Shown in pieces: positions 36,832-45,855 of a DNA stretch of 64,000 nucleotides. The stretch covers positions 3,410,001 to 3,474,000 of the forward strand of contig NZ_CP137920.1 of NCBI RefSeq assembly GCF_033708015.1. Reading direction: 5' to 3'. The notes below the pieces were generated by a model. It saw only the letters and a program-made list of their open reading frames with translations. It searched no databases and was not told the origin of the DNA. Each line of letters opens with the position of its first letter. The first letter of the stretch is position 1. This stretch comes from Proteus vulgaris (GTDB taxonomy: Bacteria; Pseudomonadota; Gammaproteobacteria; Enterobacterales; Enterobacteriaceae). A program made the position numbers and the translations under genes.

Positions 36832-37775
36832 TGATTGAACGATTATCCCCATGGAATTTAGGGGCAACACTTTATATGCCCGCAACACGAACAGATATCG
36901 CCACAACGATTATCAACCAGAAAATCGAAGGGCTACGCTCTTTAATTATCTGCTTAGAAGATGCCGTGAGTGATGCTGATATTCCTGTTGCATTAGAAAA
37001 CTTGGCCGTATTATTAAATACTTTAGCAGAGCACAAAAAAAACAGTGATTGTAGCCATTGGCCACTGCTATTTATTCGCCCTCGCCACACTGAAATGGGT
37101 CAATGGATCACTGAAAATCTTGATGTCAGTGCCATTGATGGTCTTGTTTTGCCTAAGTTTACGCAAGCTTCTCTGCCTATTTGGTGGAATATTATTGAAA
37201 ACACGCATTTATGTATGATGCCAACACTTGAAACAGAAGAAGTGTTTGATGTTATTCAAATGACAGAGCTTGCAAACCACCTACTGGCTCACCCTTGCCA
37301 TAACAGAATTATTGCATTACGTATTGGTGGCAATGATTTAATGAATGTCATTTCTCTTAGACGAAACCGCCAATTAACACTTTATGATGGTCCAATGGGT
37401 TACGTGATAAAAATGTTAGTTGCTGTTTTTGGTGCTCGCCAATTTGCCCTCACAGCACCTGTTTGTGAGCATATTGATGATCATCACATTATGGATAAAG
37501 AGCTATCACTTGATATTGCTAATGGTCTTGTTGGTAAAACGGCCATTCATCCAAAGCAAATTCATAAGATTGAACAAGCACTTATGGTGTCTCAATCCGA
37601 TCATTCCGATGCATTACGTATTTTAAATTCAACACAAGCGGTCTTTAAATCACAAGGTGCAATGTGTGAACCTGCGACACATCGTCGCTGGGCATTAAGT
37701 ATTTTAACCAGAGCTAAAATTTATGGCATTATTCCTAACCAACAAAATAATGCTCAACGTTTTAATGCAACATAA
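36831..37775 (+). CDS. HpcH/HpaI aldolase - citrate lyase beta (CitE)-like protein
   Basis: The 314-residue TIM-barrel protein has the CitE-type substrate/metal motif LIICLEDAVSDAD (about 36-48), LPKFTQAS (about 105-112) and MPTLETEEVFDV. The late KTAIHPKQI motif (about 240) is typical of malyl-CoA/citryl-CoA lyases. It is the last gene of the module and its ATG overlaps the upstream stop (TAATG). Confidence 0.85.
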   Translation: MIERLSPWNLGATLYMPATRTDIATTIINQKIEGLRSLIICLEDAVSDADIPVALENLAVLLNTLAEHKKNSDCSHWPLLFIRPRHTEMGQWITENLDVSAIDGLVLPKFTQASLPIWWNIIENTHLCMMPTLETEEVFDVIQMTELANHLLAHPCHNRIIALRIGGNDLMNVISLRRNRQLTLYDGPMGYVIKMLVAVFGARQFALTAPVCEHIDDHHIMDKELSLDIANGLVGKTAIHPKQIHKIEQALMVSQSDHSDALRILNSTQAVFKSQGAMCEPATHRRWALSILTRAKIYGIIPNQQNNAQRFNAT

Positions 37776-37836
37776 AATACTTTATAACGGCTTGTAATCA
37801 ATATGGGAGGGAATAATTATCTTATATTGATTTTGA

Positions 37837-37885
37837 TTTATAAGTTTCTAGTTAAAGCGTGTTATCTTTAACTAGAACTTATAAA
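37837..37885. other. Long near-perfect hairpin after the CitE-like gene
   Basis: About 20 paired bases (37837-37857 with 37866-37885, one bulged T) and an 8-base loop. No clean T run follows. It could be a terminator, an RNA-stability element or a regulatory structure ahead of terW. Confidence 0.65.
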
Positions 37886-38060
37886 AATACATGTAAATAT
37901 TTTTATTTTAAACAGTACGTTTTTTTTATTTCAATTATTAATTTATACTACATTTAATAGGAAGCTTATTTTATTTATCCTTGTTAACAAAGAACAAGAA
38001 TAATAAAAATTATTGCTGAATATTTTAACACACAAATGACAAAATAAGTGGTAACTAAGC

Positions 38061-38552
38061 ATGCAATTAAGCACTCGTCAGATCAGAGTCTTTACACTGG
38101 CAATCCTTTTAAGCTCAGGGAAAAAGGTTCCAACCATTAAGATTATTTCTGCTCTTGAATGCTCAGAGCCTACATTAACTCGCGTATTAAAAGAGATAAG
38201 AGATTCTTATGGTGCTGAAATAAAATACAGTAAAGCTTCTCGTGCATATCAAATGACTGAACGAGGTCAACTCGATAGCAAGGCGTTACGTCGTATGCGT
38301 GAGGCATTATCCTCCAGTGAAGATATTCGCCACAATGGAATGACAAGCCGCGTTTATCTCGATAAAGATAAGAAGAAATCGGTGTCACTTTCATTAAAAA
38401 TGTCAGCATTACGCAAGATTGATAGATTATCTTATTTAAATAATTCCACGCGTAGTGAAGCTGTTGAATTATTAGTTGATCACTATATTGAAAATTTAAT
38501 TCAATCAACACTCGCTGAAATAGCTGAGAAAGAAAAAGAAAAAAAGAATTAA
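38061..38552 (+). CDS. terW: TerW DNA-binding regulator
   Basis: The 163-residue protein has an N-terminal winged-helix/HTH part (VPTIKIISALECSEPTLTRVLKEI, broken here at about 23-46). The C-terminal ribbon-helix-helix-like segment is KKSVSLSLKMSALRKIDRL with NSTRSEAVELLVD. TerW is the transcriptional regulator found with terY/terX in plasmid and island ter loci. It has its own gene between the biosynthetic module and terY. The ATCAT palindromes at 32504-32730 are its likely targets. Confidence 0.85.
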   Translation: MQLSTRQIRVFTLAILLSSGKKVPTIKIISALECSEPTLTRVLKEIRDSYGAEIKYSKASRAYQMTERGQLDSKALRRMREALSSSEDIRHNGMTSRVYLDKDKKKSVSLSLKMSALRKIDRLSYLNNSTRSEAVELLVDHYIENLIQSTLAEIAEKEKEKKN

Positions 38553-38569
38553 AATTTAAATAATAAAAA

Positions 38570-38602
38570 GTAACTTGATGCTTCGGCATCAAGTTATTTA
38601 TT
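38570..38602 (+). terminator. Terminator of terW
   Basis: Eleven-bp perfect arms TAACTTGATGC (38571-38581) and GCATCAAGTTA (38586-38596) with a TTCG tetraloop, then TTTATT. Confidence 0.85.
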
Positions 38603-39064
38603 AGAAAAATGAAATAACGACAAAAACATATAAAAATATTTATTTAAAAAGATCGTAATATATTTCCAATACCCTTATTTAATTTTAAATCAATTTAAAA
38701 ATAAAAAAAACAACAACACATTAATACTTTGAATTTATTGATTTTTATAATTATCGTTATTTGTGTCCAAAAAGTATTTATACTTAGTCATTATTAGTTG
38801 TTCATTTATTATCACTCTTTTTAAGACGGCCTATTTCTTTAATAAAAGAAAATCACCACATCACTCAATTTAAGGGTAATAAATAGGTTAATTTCTCTTT
38901 TATTTCACTTTTCATGCTATCTTCATTCAGATTAATAATATTGGACAATCATCACTGCGTTTTTTCGCTAATTTATTTAAACTAAGCATAATCTCAATTG
39001 AACACCTTCATGAGTCGGTTAGTATATTAATCGCTTATTTCTATCTCACTCACAGGATAAATGC
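38603..39064. other. Gene-free AT-rich spacer before terY
   Basis: About 460 bases without a coding frame. It should contain the terY promoter; I see no palindrome as clear as those upstream of terZ. Confidence 0.55.
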
Positions 39065-39703
39065 ATGAGAAGATTGCCAGTTTACCTTTTACTTGATACA
39101 TCGGGTTCCATGTATGGAGAACCCATTGCAGCAGTAAAAAATGGTGTTGAAATGCTCTTATCAACACTACGCCAAGATCCTTACGCATTAGAAACCGCTT
39201 ATATTTCTATCATCACCTTTGATTCCACTGCACAACAAGTTGTGCCACTCACTGATTTAATCAATTTTAAAGTACCTGATTTAGTCGCAAGTGGAACAAC
39301 AGCACTCGGTTCTGCGCTCACTTTAGTATCTAGTCGCATTGAAAAAGAAGTACAAAAAACCACGGCTGAAACTAAAGGCGATTGGCGTCCGCTGGTTTTT
39401 GTGATGACAGATGGCGCGCCTACTGACGATTGGAAAAAAGGCGTTGAGAAATTTAAAGCGGCACGTACTGGCGTTGTTATTGCTTGTGCGGCAGGACAAT
39501 CAGCACAAACTGATGTACTCAAAAATATCACTGAAATTGTATTGCAGCTAGATACGGCGGACGCCAACACGATTAAGTCTTTCTTTAAATGGGTTTCTGC
39601 CAGTATTTCTGTGGGGAGTCAAAAGGTCGATTTAACTAAGAAAGATATTAGCGATCTTGATGACTTACCACCGCCACCTCCTGAAGTTAACGTTGTGCTC
39701 TAA
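39065..39703 (+). CDS. terY: TerY-type von Willebrand factor A protein
   Basis: The 212-residue single VWA domain has the complete MIDAS metal site: DTSGS (11-15), the conserved Thr near 80 (GTTALGS) and TDGAPTD (about 115-121). It ends in a Pro-rich tail (PPPPPEV). TerY proteins are cytosolic and interact with TerX, kinase and phosphatase partners in the Ter signalling arm. It is the first of three VWA genes here. Confidence 0.92.
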   Translation: MRRLPVYLLLDTSGSMYGEPIAAVKNGVEMLLSTLRQDPYALETAYISIITFDSTAQQVVPLTDLINFKVPDLVASGTTALGSALTLVSSRIEKEVQKTTAETKGDWRPLVFVMTDGAPTDDWKKGVEKFKAARTGVVIACAAGQSAQTDVLKNITEIVLQLDTADANTIKSFFKWVSASISVGSQKVDLTKKDISDLDDLPPPPPEVNVVL

Positions 39704-39719
39704 ATAAAAAGGAATGAAT

Positions 39720-40361
39720 ATGTCTGTTAGTTTAAAAAAAGGACAAGGTGTTAGTTTAAAGAAAAATGAATATGACCTTTCCTCTGTCACTATCGGTTTA
39801 GGCTGGGATATCAACGAAGAAAAACGGGGATTCCTTGGCGGGCTTTTTGGTAAAAAAAACGAAGAATACGATTTAGATGTTATCGCCTTCTTATGTGGTA
39901 AAAACGGCAAAGTAAACGATTTGGGTAAAGTAGAAGGTGGACAACCTTCTCTCGTCAATGGCGATATTATTTTCTTTAATAGCCTACAACACAAATCAGG
40001 GCAAATTTGGTTAACGGGTGATAACCGAACAGGCGCAGGTGATGGAGACGATGAGCAGATCATCGTAAAATTAAACACACTTGATCCTAAATTTACCAAA
40101 ATTGTTTTTATTGTTCAGATTTACAATGGACGAGAACTACAACAACACTTTGGTAAAGTACAAAACGCCTTTATCCGCGCTGTCGATGCAAAAAATATCG
40201 AAATGGCTCGTTTTGATTTATCTGGAGGCGAAGCCTTCAACAATCAACGTTCAATGCTGTTTGCTGAATTAGTCAGAGAGGAAAATGGCTGGAAACTTAA
40301 CGCCATTGGTGAACCGTCAAGTTCAGATAGCTTTATTTCTTACTTAAAGGACTTCACTTAA
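39720..40361 (+). CDS. terX: TerX (TerD-family) protein
   Basis: The 213-residue TerD-domain protein starts MSVSLKKGQGVSLKK. It carries GFLGGLFGKK, EYDLDVIAFL and GDNRTGAGDGDDEQ Ca2+-site residues. It is lodged between two terY genes, the arrangement known for terX. ATG at 39714 is too close to AAAAAGG; ATG at 39720 has seven-base spacing and is chosen. Confidence 0.9.
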   Translation: MSVSLKKGQGVSLKKNEYDLSSVTIGLGWDINEEKRGFLGGLFGKKNEEYDLDVIAFLCGKNGKVNDLGKVEGGQPSLVNGDIIFFNSLQHKSGQIWLTGDNRTGAGDGDDEQIIVKLNTLDPKFTKIVFIVQIYNGRELQQHFGKVQNAFIRAVDAKNIEMARFDLSGGEAFNNQRSMLFAELVREENGWKLNAIGEPSSSDSFISYLKDFT

Positions 40362-40999
40362 TGAGAAGACTTCCTGTTTACTTGCTGATTGATACTTCAG
40401 GATCAATGAGAGGTGAATCTATTCATGCTGTTAACGTGGGGATCCAAACAATGCTCAATGCATTGAGACAAGATCCTTACGCATTAGAAAGCGTGCATAT
40501 CTCTATCATTACCTATGATAACGAGGCGCGTGAATTTATCCCATTAACGGCATTAGAAGATTTTCAATTTTCTGATATCACCGTACCTAGTTCTGGCGGT
40601 ACTTTTACAGGTGCTGCGCTAGAATGTTTAATCAAGTGTGTCGATCGTGATATCAGGCGTTCCGATGGTGACCAAAAAGGGGACTGGCGTCCTCTCGTCT
40701 TTTTAATGACTGATGGCACACCTTCTGATGCTTACGCCTACGGTGAAGCAATTAAAGAAGTGAAAAAACGTTCATTTGGTTCGATCATTGCTTGTGCTGT
40801 TGGACCTAAAGCCAAACATGATCATCTTAAAGAACTGACATCTCAAGTGGTCGCTTTAGAAACGCTAGACTCCAATGCTTTTTCTGGCTTTTTTAAATGG
40901 GTTTCTGCCAGCGTCGCTTCTGGCAGTTCAAGTGCTGGCGTGAATACAGATAAAGATACCCTACCGCCACCACCGCCTGAAATCCAACTGGTACTGTGA
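40361..40999 (+). CDS. terY: Second TerY-type VWA protein
   Basis: The 212-residue paralogue of the first TerY has MIDAS DTSGS (11-15), TFTGAAL and TDGTPSD (about 115-121), and a PPPPPEIQLVL tail almost identical to the first copy. Its ATG overlaps the terX stop (TAATG). Confidence 0.92.
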   Translation: MRRLPVYLLIDTSGSMRGESIHAVNVGIQTMLNALRQDPYALESVHISIITYDNEAREFIPLTALEDFQFSDITVPSSGGTFTGAALECLIKCVDRDIRRSDGDQKGDWRPLVFLMTDGTPSDAYAYGEAIKEVKKRSFGSIIACAVGPKAKHDHLKELTSQVVALETLDSNAFSGFFKWVSASVASGSSSAGVNTDKDTLPPPPPEIQLVL

Positions 41000-41004
41000 T
41001 CCCC

Positions 41005-41043
41005 AAAAGCAAAGCGCTCCAAAAGGCTTTGCTTTTATTTTAT
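41005..41043 (+). terminator. Terminator between terY2 and the third VWA gene
   Basis: Eleven-bp perfect arms AAAAGCAAAGC (41005-41015) and GCTTTGCTTTT (41026-41036) with a T-rich tail. It separates terY-terX-terY from the VWA/phosphatase/kinase set. Confidence 0.85.
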
Positions 41044-41104
41044 TCAGGCTTGGGTTTATCCATCACAATACATAACAGCTACGATAAAGTGATAAGGTAT
41101 AACA

Positions 41105-42145
41105 ATGAGAAGGCTACCCATTTTCTTTGTTTTAGATTGTTCAGAGTCGATGATAGGTGAAAACCTAAAAAAGATGAATGACGGTCTAACAACTATTATT
41201 AACGATCTCAGGCGAGATCCGCACGCCCTTGAAACCGCGTATGTCTCTGTTATCGCCTTTGCTGGCGTTGCAAAAACAATTGTTCCACTCACTGAAGTCA
41301 TCTCTTTTTACCCTCCTCAACTTCCTTTAGGAGGAGGCACTTCATTAGGCAGCGCATTACGAGAACTCTCTCACCAAATCGACACTCAAGTAAGAAAAAC
41401 CACGCTCGAGCAAAAAGGCGATTGGAAACCTGTCGTTTACCTTTTAACTGACGGCAGACCTACTGATGATTACGCGCAAGAGATCAAACGCTGGAAAGCT
41501 CACTATGCCAACAAAGTTAACTTAATTGCGATTGGATTAGGCTTAAGTGCAGACTTACATGTCCTATCGCAATTAACTGAAAATGTGCTGCTATTTACCG
41601 AAGCACAAGAAGGCGACTTTACACGTTTCATAAAATGGATAACGATGTCAGTGGTTTCTCATAGCCGAAGTGTTGGCGAAGAGCCACCGCCACTTTTAAG
41701 TCAAACAGAGCATATTGTTCGGCTTGCAAAAGATGATGTTGCTCGTGCTTATGATGAATCTTGTGTCACGTTTGTCGGACGTTGTAGTCACACTCGTTCA
41801 CCTTACTTAATGAAATATGAACGTCCTCCAATGAAAGCTTCAGGGCTTGATTTTAATCTCAACCTTAATGGCTTTAACTTAACGGGTTGCTACACCTTAA
41901 ATGAAGATTATTTCGCATGGAGTGACCTCAGCGCCACCGCATATCAAGTTAACACCAGCGAACTTCACGGTACACCTGGCTGCCCATATTGCGGTAATGC
42001 AACGGCTTTCGCCGTTTGCCAATGTGGTAAATTACTCTGTGTAAATGGTCCTGAAACCGTGATTTGCCCTTGGTGCGATAACAACATCACCTTTGGTGAT
42101 AACAGCAACCAATCTGACTTTGATGTTACACGAGGTAAAGGCTAA
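41105..42145 (+). CDS. VWA protein with C-terminal TerY-C zinc-ribbon domain
   Basis: The 346-residue protein has an N-terminal VWA with MIDAS DCSES (11-15) and TDGRPTDD (about 115-122). A linker and a C-terminal cysteine-rich module (about 285-330: CPYCG, CQCGKLLC, CPWC) follow and should bind zinc. This VWA plus TerY-C plan, followed by PP2C and kinase genes, is the signalling triad described for Ter loci. Its stop overlaps the ATG of the phosphatase gene. Confidence 0.9.
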   Translation: MRRLPIFFVLDCSESMIGENLKKMNDGLTTIINDLRRDPHALETAYVSVIAFAGVAKTIVPLTEVISFYPPQLPLGGGTSLGSALRELSHQIDTQVRKTTLEQKGDWKPVVYLLTDGRPTDDYAQEIKRWKAHYANKVNLIAIGLGLSADLHVLSQLTENVLLFTEAQEGDFTRFIKWITMSVVSHSRSVGEEPPPLLSQTEHIVRLAKDDVARAYDESCVTFVGRCSHTRSPYLMKYERPPMKASGLDFNLNLNGFNLTGCYTLNEDYFAWSDLSATAYQVNTSELHGTPGCPYCGNATAFAVCQCGKLLCVNGPETVICPWCDNNITFGDNSNQSDFDVTRGKG

Positions 42146-43641
42146 TGGATAAAAAAGCCCTACTCACAAAACTGATTATTGATGACACGTTAACACGACA
42201 TCGCATTCCGGTGCATGAAGAGCTCATTATTGCGCTATATGAAGACACAGAGATCGCTCAACACATTGATTTTATTATTAATAAAATCAATGCTAAAACG
42301 GCAGAAAAGATAACACCACAAGGCAAAGTACAACCTATTCTTCTGTTATTGCCACCCGCTCGTGATTTAGTCGCTGAAGAAATCTCATTACCCAAAGCGC
42401 ACTCATTAAAACCCGGTCAAATTCCAACCCACGCAACATCAATGCCAATAGAAAAACCGATTATTCATCCCCCTACTGCAAAAATTACCCTTTCTAATGC
42501 CAAAGTCGGTACAGCGTTCAATTCGACACTCAATATCGAGCTAAATACCCTCGAAATTGCCCAAATTGAAGCGGTTGATGTTCCTGAAGGACTTGGAATA
42601 ACCTTTGACCATGAAAGTCGTTGCTTAGTTGGTATGCCAACAAAAAGTGGTAATTTCACCTTGGTGATCCATTGGTCTGTTAATGCTATTCGCTATCAAA
42701 ATGAAGTCTTATTAATCATCAATCCAGATCCTCGTAGCTTATGGCAAATTAATGAACCTCCTGCTGATAGCCCTTATCCCAAAATACATATTGATAGCAA
42801 ACTGATCCTTGAAAAAGACATTCGTATTGCGGGTGCAAGCCGTCGCGGACGCTCTCATGAACATGCGGGTACCTTCCGTGATGATGATTTTTATATTCAC
42901 CACGATAACCAAAGCCAATGGAGTATTTTAATTGTTGCAGATGGTGCCGGCAGTGCTCGCTATTCTCGTGAAGGCTCACGCATTGCTATCAATACGGTAA
43001 GTCGCTATTTAAAATCACAGTTAAGCGTGGAAAATGGAACGGTTAAACCTCATCTTGAAGCCATTCATCAATGGAATGACAACAACGCAATTAATCAAGT
43101 AGGAAGCTTTTTCGCTCAACTCTTTCGTAATGCGGCGCAATTAGCGATTAATAATCTTAAAAATGAAGCCATTCATATTAATGAGCCTGTAAAGTCTTTT
43201 TCTACTACCTTATTAGCCACGGTTTCTTTACGTATCAATGATGAGTTATTTGCTGCCTCATTTTGGATGGGAGATGGTGCGATTGCTGCTTATGGTCCCG
43301 CAGGAAAAGTGCGTGTTTTAGGTATTCCTGATAGTGGTGAATATGCAGGACAAACCCGTTTTCTTGATGATAATGCCCTCAACGATGCAGAATTTAATCG
43401 ACGCATTATTATTGGCAAGTGGAAAGACATTTCACATCTTATTTTAATGACTGACGGGGTGTCCGATCCGGTATTTGAAACGGATAATGGCTTACAAGAT
43501 CCCAACAAATGGGCGGCACTTATTGATGAAATATCGCCTTGTTTAGCCTCTCCTGAAAATGCAGCTAATGCATTGGCTGAATGGCTGAATTTCTTTTCAG
43601 CAGGCAATCACGATGACCGCACTCTGGTTGTGGCTTGGTAA
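42145..43641 (+). CDS. PP2C-family protein phosphatase with N-terminal Ig-like domain
   Basis: The 498-residue protein has its catalytic PP2C domain in the second half. It shows VADGAGSARYSREGS (about 263-277) with the metal-binding Asp, FWMGDGAIA, LMTDGVSDP and a terminal NHDDRTLVV. Residues about 108-195 look like an immunoglobulin-like He_PIG domain (IGITFD-type strands, GMPTKSGNFTLVI), rare for a cytosolic phosphatase. It would reverse phosphorylation by the kinase encoded next. It is coupled to the VWA gene by TAATG. Confidence 0.87.
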   Translation: MDKKALLTKLIIDDTLTRHRIPVHEELIIALYEDTEIAQHIDFIINKINAKTAEKITPQGKVQPILLLLPPARDLVAEEISLPKAHSLKPGQIPTHATSMPIEKPIIHPPTAKITLSNAKVGTAFNSTLNIELNTLEIAQIEAVDVPEGLGITFDHESRCLVGMPTKSGNFTLVIHWSVNAIRYQNEVLLIINPDPRSLWQINEPPADSPYPKIHIDSKLILEKDIRIAGASRRGRSHEHAGTFRDDDFYIHHDNQSQWSILIVADGAGSARYSREGSRIAINTVSRYLKSQLSVENGTVKPHLEAIHQWNDNNAINQVGSFFAQLFRNAAQLAINNLKNEAIHINEPVKSFSTTLLATVSLRINDELFAASFWMGDGAIAAYGPAGKVRVLGIPDSGEYAGQTRFLDDNALNDAEFNRRIIIGKWKDISHLILMTDGVSDPVFETDNGLQDPNKWAALIDEISPCLASPENAANALAEWLNFFSAGNHDDRTLVVAW

Positions 43642-43668
43642 TCATAAAAGAGAGAATGGGTGAGTTTC

Positions 43669-45168
43669 ATGGCAGAGATCATTACCTGTACAACACAAAG
43701 TGGAAAAACAGTTCAGTACGTCAATGAGATTATTGGCTCTGGATCAATGAAAGATGTCTATTTTTCCCCTGACCGAACCTATGTTGTTGCCTTCTACAAA
43801 ACAAAACAGAATGCACAAGCCAAAGATAGAATCGATATGATAACAGGCTCTTATCGACATAATATCTTTGAACAAAGTGGTGGCGAATATTGGAAAAACC
43901 TCTTTTGCTGGCCAACGGATGTTGTCGAACATCAAGGCAAAATTGGTATTGTTGTGCCGACTTATCAATCCCACTTTTTCTTTAAATATGGCTCTAAAAA
44001 TAATGATTTTCTGGCGATAAAAGGCCGAGAAAAAGAAGGTAAATGGTTTGCAAGTGCGAATAACCAAAATAAATTTCTCGATCCTCGCGAAAGAGGTAAT
44101 CTACTAAATTACCTAAAAGTGTGTTTATTGCTTTCTCGTGCTGTACGCCGAATGCATGCGGCAGGCTTATGTCATAGTGATTTAAGCTATAAAAACGTTC
44201 TTATCGATCCTGAGCAAGGTCATGCCTGTGTGATTGATATTGACGGTTTAGTGGTTCCAGGGAAATACCCCCCTGATGTAGTAGGAACCCCTGATTTTAT
44301 TGCGCCAGAAGTGGTAAAAACCAGCCATTTACCAAAAGAAGATCCTAACCGTATCTTGCCAAGCATCACGACAGATAGACATGCACTTGCGGTATTAATC
44401 TACATGTATCTGTTTTATCGTCATCCTTTACGGGGCGGTAAAATTCACGATCTTGACGATGAAATGCGTGATGAAACACTCTCTATGGGTGAAAAAGCGT
44501 TATTTATTGAGCATCCAACCGATCGCAGTAATGCCGTAAAACTTAATCAGGTAAAACCGTCATCACTACCTTGGGCTGATCCTGAAAAGATCCCATACAC
44601 GATTATGGGACCTTACCTCACCCCTCTTTTTGAAAGAGCCTTTATTACAGGGTTACACGATCCATCACAACGTCCTACCGCTGATGAATGGGAGACGGCT
44701 TTAGTCAAAACAGTAGATTTAGTTCAGCCTTGTCAAAATAAAGATTGTGAACAACAATGGTATGTTTTTTCTGGGAAAACACAGCCCGTCTGCCCTTATT
44801 GTCACACACCTTATAAAGGCCAATTACCGATTTTAAATCTCTACTCTTCACGTAAAGCAGGTAGCTTTAGACCAGACGATCACCGCTTAATGGTTTGGAG
44901 TAATCAATCACTCTTTCCTTGGCATGTTAATCGTCTTATTGCCCCGAATGAACGTACGACTGATGAACAGAAAAAACGTGTCGGTTATTTTGTTTATCAC
45001 AATTCAACATGGTGGCTGGTTAATGAACGTATTGAGGGATTGATGGTATTGCCAGAAAAAAAACAGATAGCCATTGGCGATAAAATTGCCCTAACTGACG
45101 GATTACAATTTGTATTATCCACAGAAGAAGGCGGGCGACTAGTTGTGGTGCAATTAGTCTCAAATTAA
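43669..45168 (+). CDS. Ser/Thr-type protein kinase with C-terminal zinc ribbon
   Basis: The 499-residue kinase has a glycine-rich loop GSGSMKDVYF (about 23-32), a catalytic loop HSDLSYKNVLI (about 173-183) with Asp and Asn, and IDIDG in place of DFG. A Pro-rich activation region GTPDFIAPEV follows. After the kinase core there is a zinc-ribbon-like CQNKDC...CPYC segment (about 355-385) and a C-terminal beta-rich domain. It belongs to the YegI-like Ter kinases. GTG at 43660 or ATG at 43669 could start; ATG is chosen for its SD-like GGTGA. Confidence 0.85.
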   Translation: MAEIITCTTQSGKTVQYVNEIIGSGSMKDVYFSPDRTYVVAFYKTKQNAQAKDRIDMITGSYRHNIFEQSGGEYWKNLFCWPTDVVEHQGKIGIVVPTYQSHFFFKYGSKNNDFLAIKGREKEGKWFASANNQNKFLDPRERGNLLNYLKVCLLLSRAVRRMHAAGLCHSDLSYKNVLIDPEQGHACVIDIDGLVVPGKYPPDVVGTPDFIAPEVVKTSHLPKEDPNRILPSITTDRHALAVLIYMYLFYRHPLRGGKIHDLDDEMRDETLSMGEKALFIEHPTDRSNAVKLNQVKPSSLPWADPEKIPYTIMGPYLTPLFERAFITGLHDPSQRPTADEWETALVKTVDLVQPCQNKDCEQQWYVFSGKTQPVCPYCHTPYKGQLPILNLYSSRKAGSFRPDDHRLMVWSNQSLFPWHVNRLIAPNERTTDEQKKRVGYFVYHNSTWWLVNERIEGLMVLPEKKQIAIGDKIALTDGLQFVLSTEEGGRLVVVQLVSN

Positions 45169-45176
45169 CGATCATG

Positions 45177-45215
45177 AGAGAATAATCCACTTAATAAAGG
45201 ATTATTCTCTTTTTA
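45177..45215 (+). terminator. Terminator of the VWA/PP2C/kinase operon
   Basis: Twelve-bp perfect arms AGAGAATAATCC (45177-45188) and GGATTATTCTCT (45199-45210), then TTTTTATT. Confidence 0.95.
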
Positions 45216-45590
45216 TTAGTGAGATACTGTCGATTTAAAATCAACGACCGTAATTAAATCTTTTGCTGGATTTCCCGTTTCATAGCGCCACTGTTCTATC
45301 GCATGAATAAGTGATAAACCAAATACATCCGCGAAAAGTGAATCCAATATTCTGATATTTTGGACTCTGCCGTTTTCATCTACATCATATTTAGCCGTTA
45401 CACTCCCTTCAATATTATTAGCTTGCGCTTTTACTGGATAATGAGGTAATGACTGAGATAAAACTTTTGGTCTTATTTGCTCCGAGCTTATTTCTTGTTT
45501 ATTAATGTCGACTGGCGTTGATTTAGTCGCACACCCATTTAATAAAAAAGCAGTTAAAAACAAACCTGATATCAACAATATTTTTTTCAT
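45216..45590 (-). CDS. Lipoprotein with TonB C-terminal-like domain
   Basis: The 124-residue protein has a lipoprotein signal with lipobox LLNGC (Cys 19). The remainder (about 50-120) resembles the TonB C-terminal domain (YPVKAQANNIEGSVTAKYDV, then VQNIRILDS and IEQWRYE). With no transmembrane helix or Pro-rich arm it cannot act as a full TonB; such small 'energy transducer TonB' lipoproteins have unknown roles. The gene is a single unit, convergent with the kinase operon. Confidence 0.78.
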   Translation of the reverse strand: MKKILLISGLFLTAFLLNGCATKSTPVDINKQEISSEQIRPKVLSQSLPHYPVKAQANNIEGSVTAKYDVDENGRVQNIRILDSLFADVFGLSLIHAIEQWRYETGNPAKDLITVVDFKSTVSH

Positions 45591-45855
45591 TATTCTTCTT
45601 CAACAGTCTTCAACAATCATTTTAATCACGCTTATATCTTAACACTTCTGATAATCATTTTTATTTTCAAATATAAGTTTAATTAAGAAAAATTGTGAAA
45701 TTCATCATGCTTTCGTCATTTTTAACTAAAAGATAAATCACACTTTCTACTCTTACACGCCCAGCTATTCGCTAACGTTCAATATTGGATACCAAGATCC
45801 CAGTTTATTAAGCCCTAGTATTTACAATACCGCACAGTGATCAGTGGAGGGGCTA

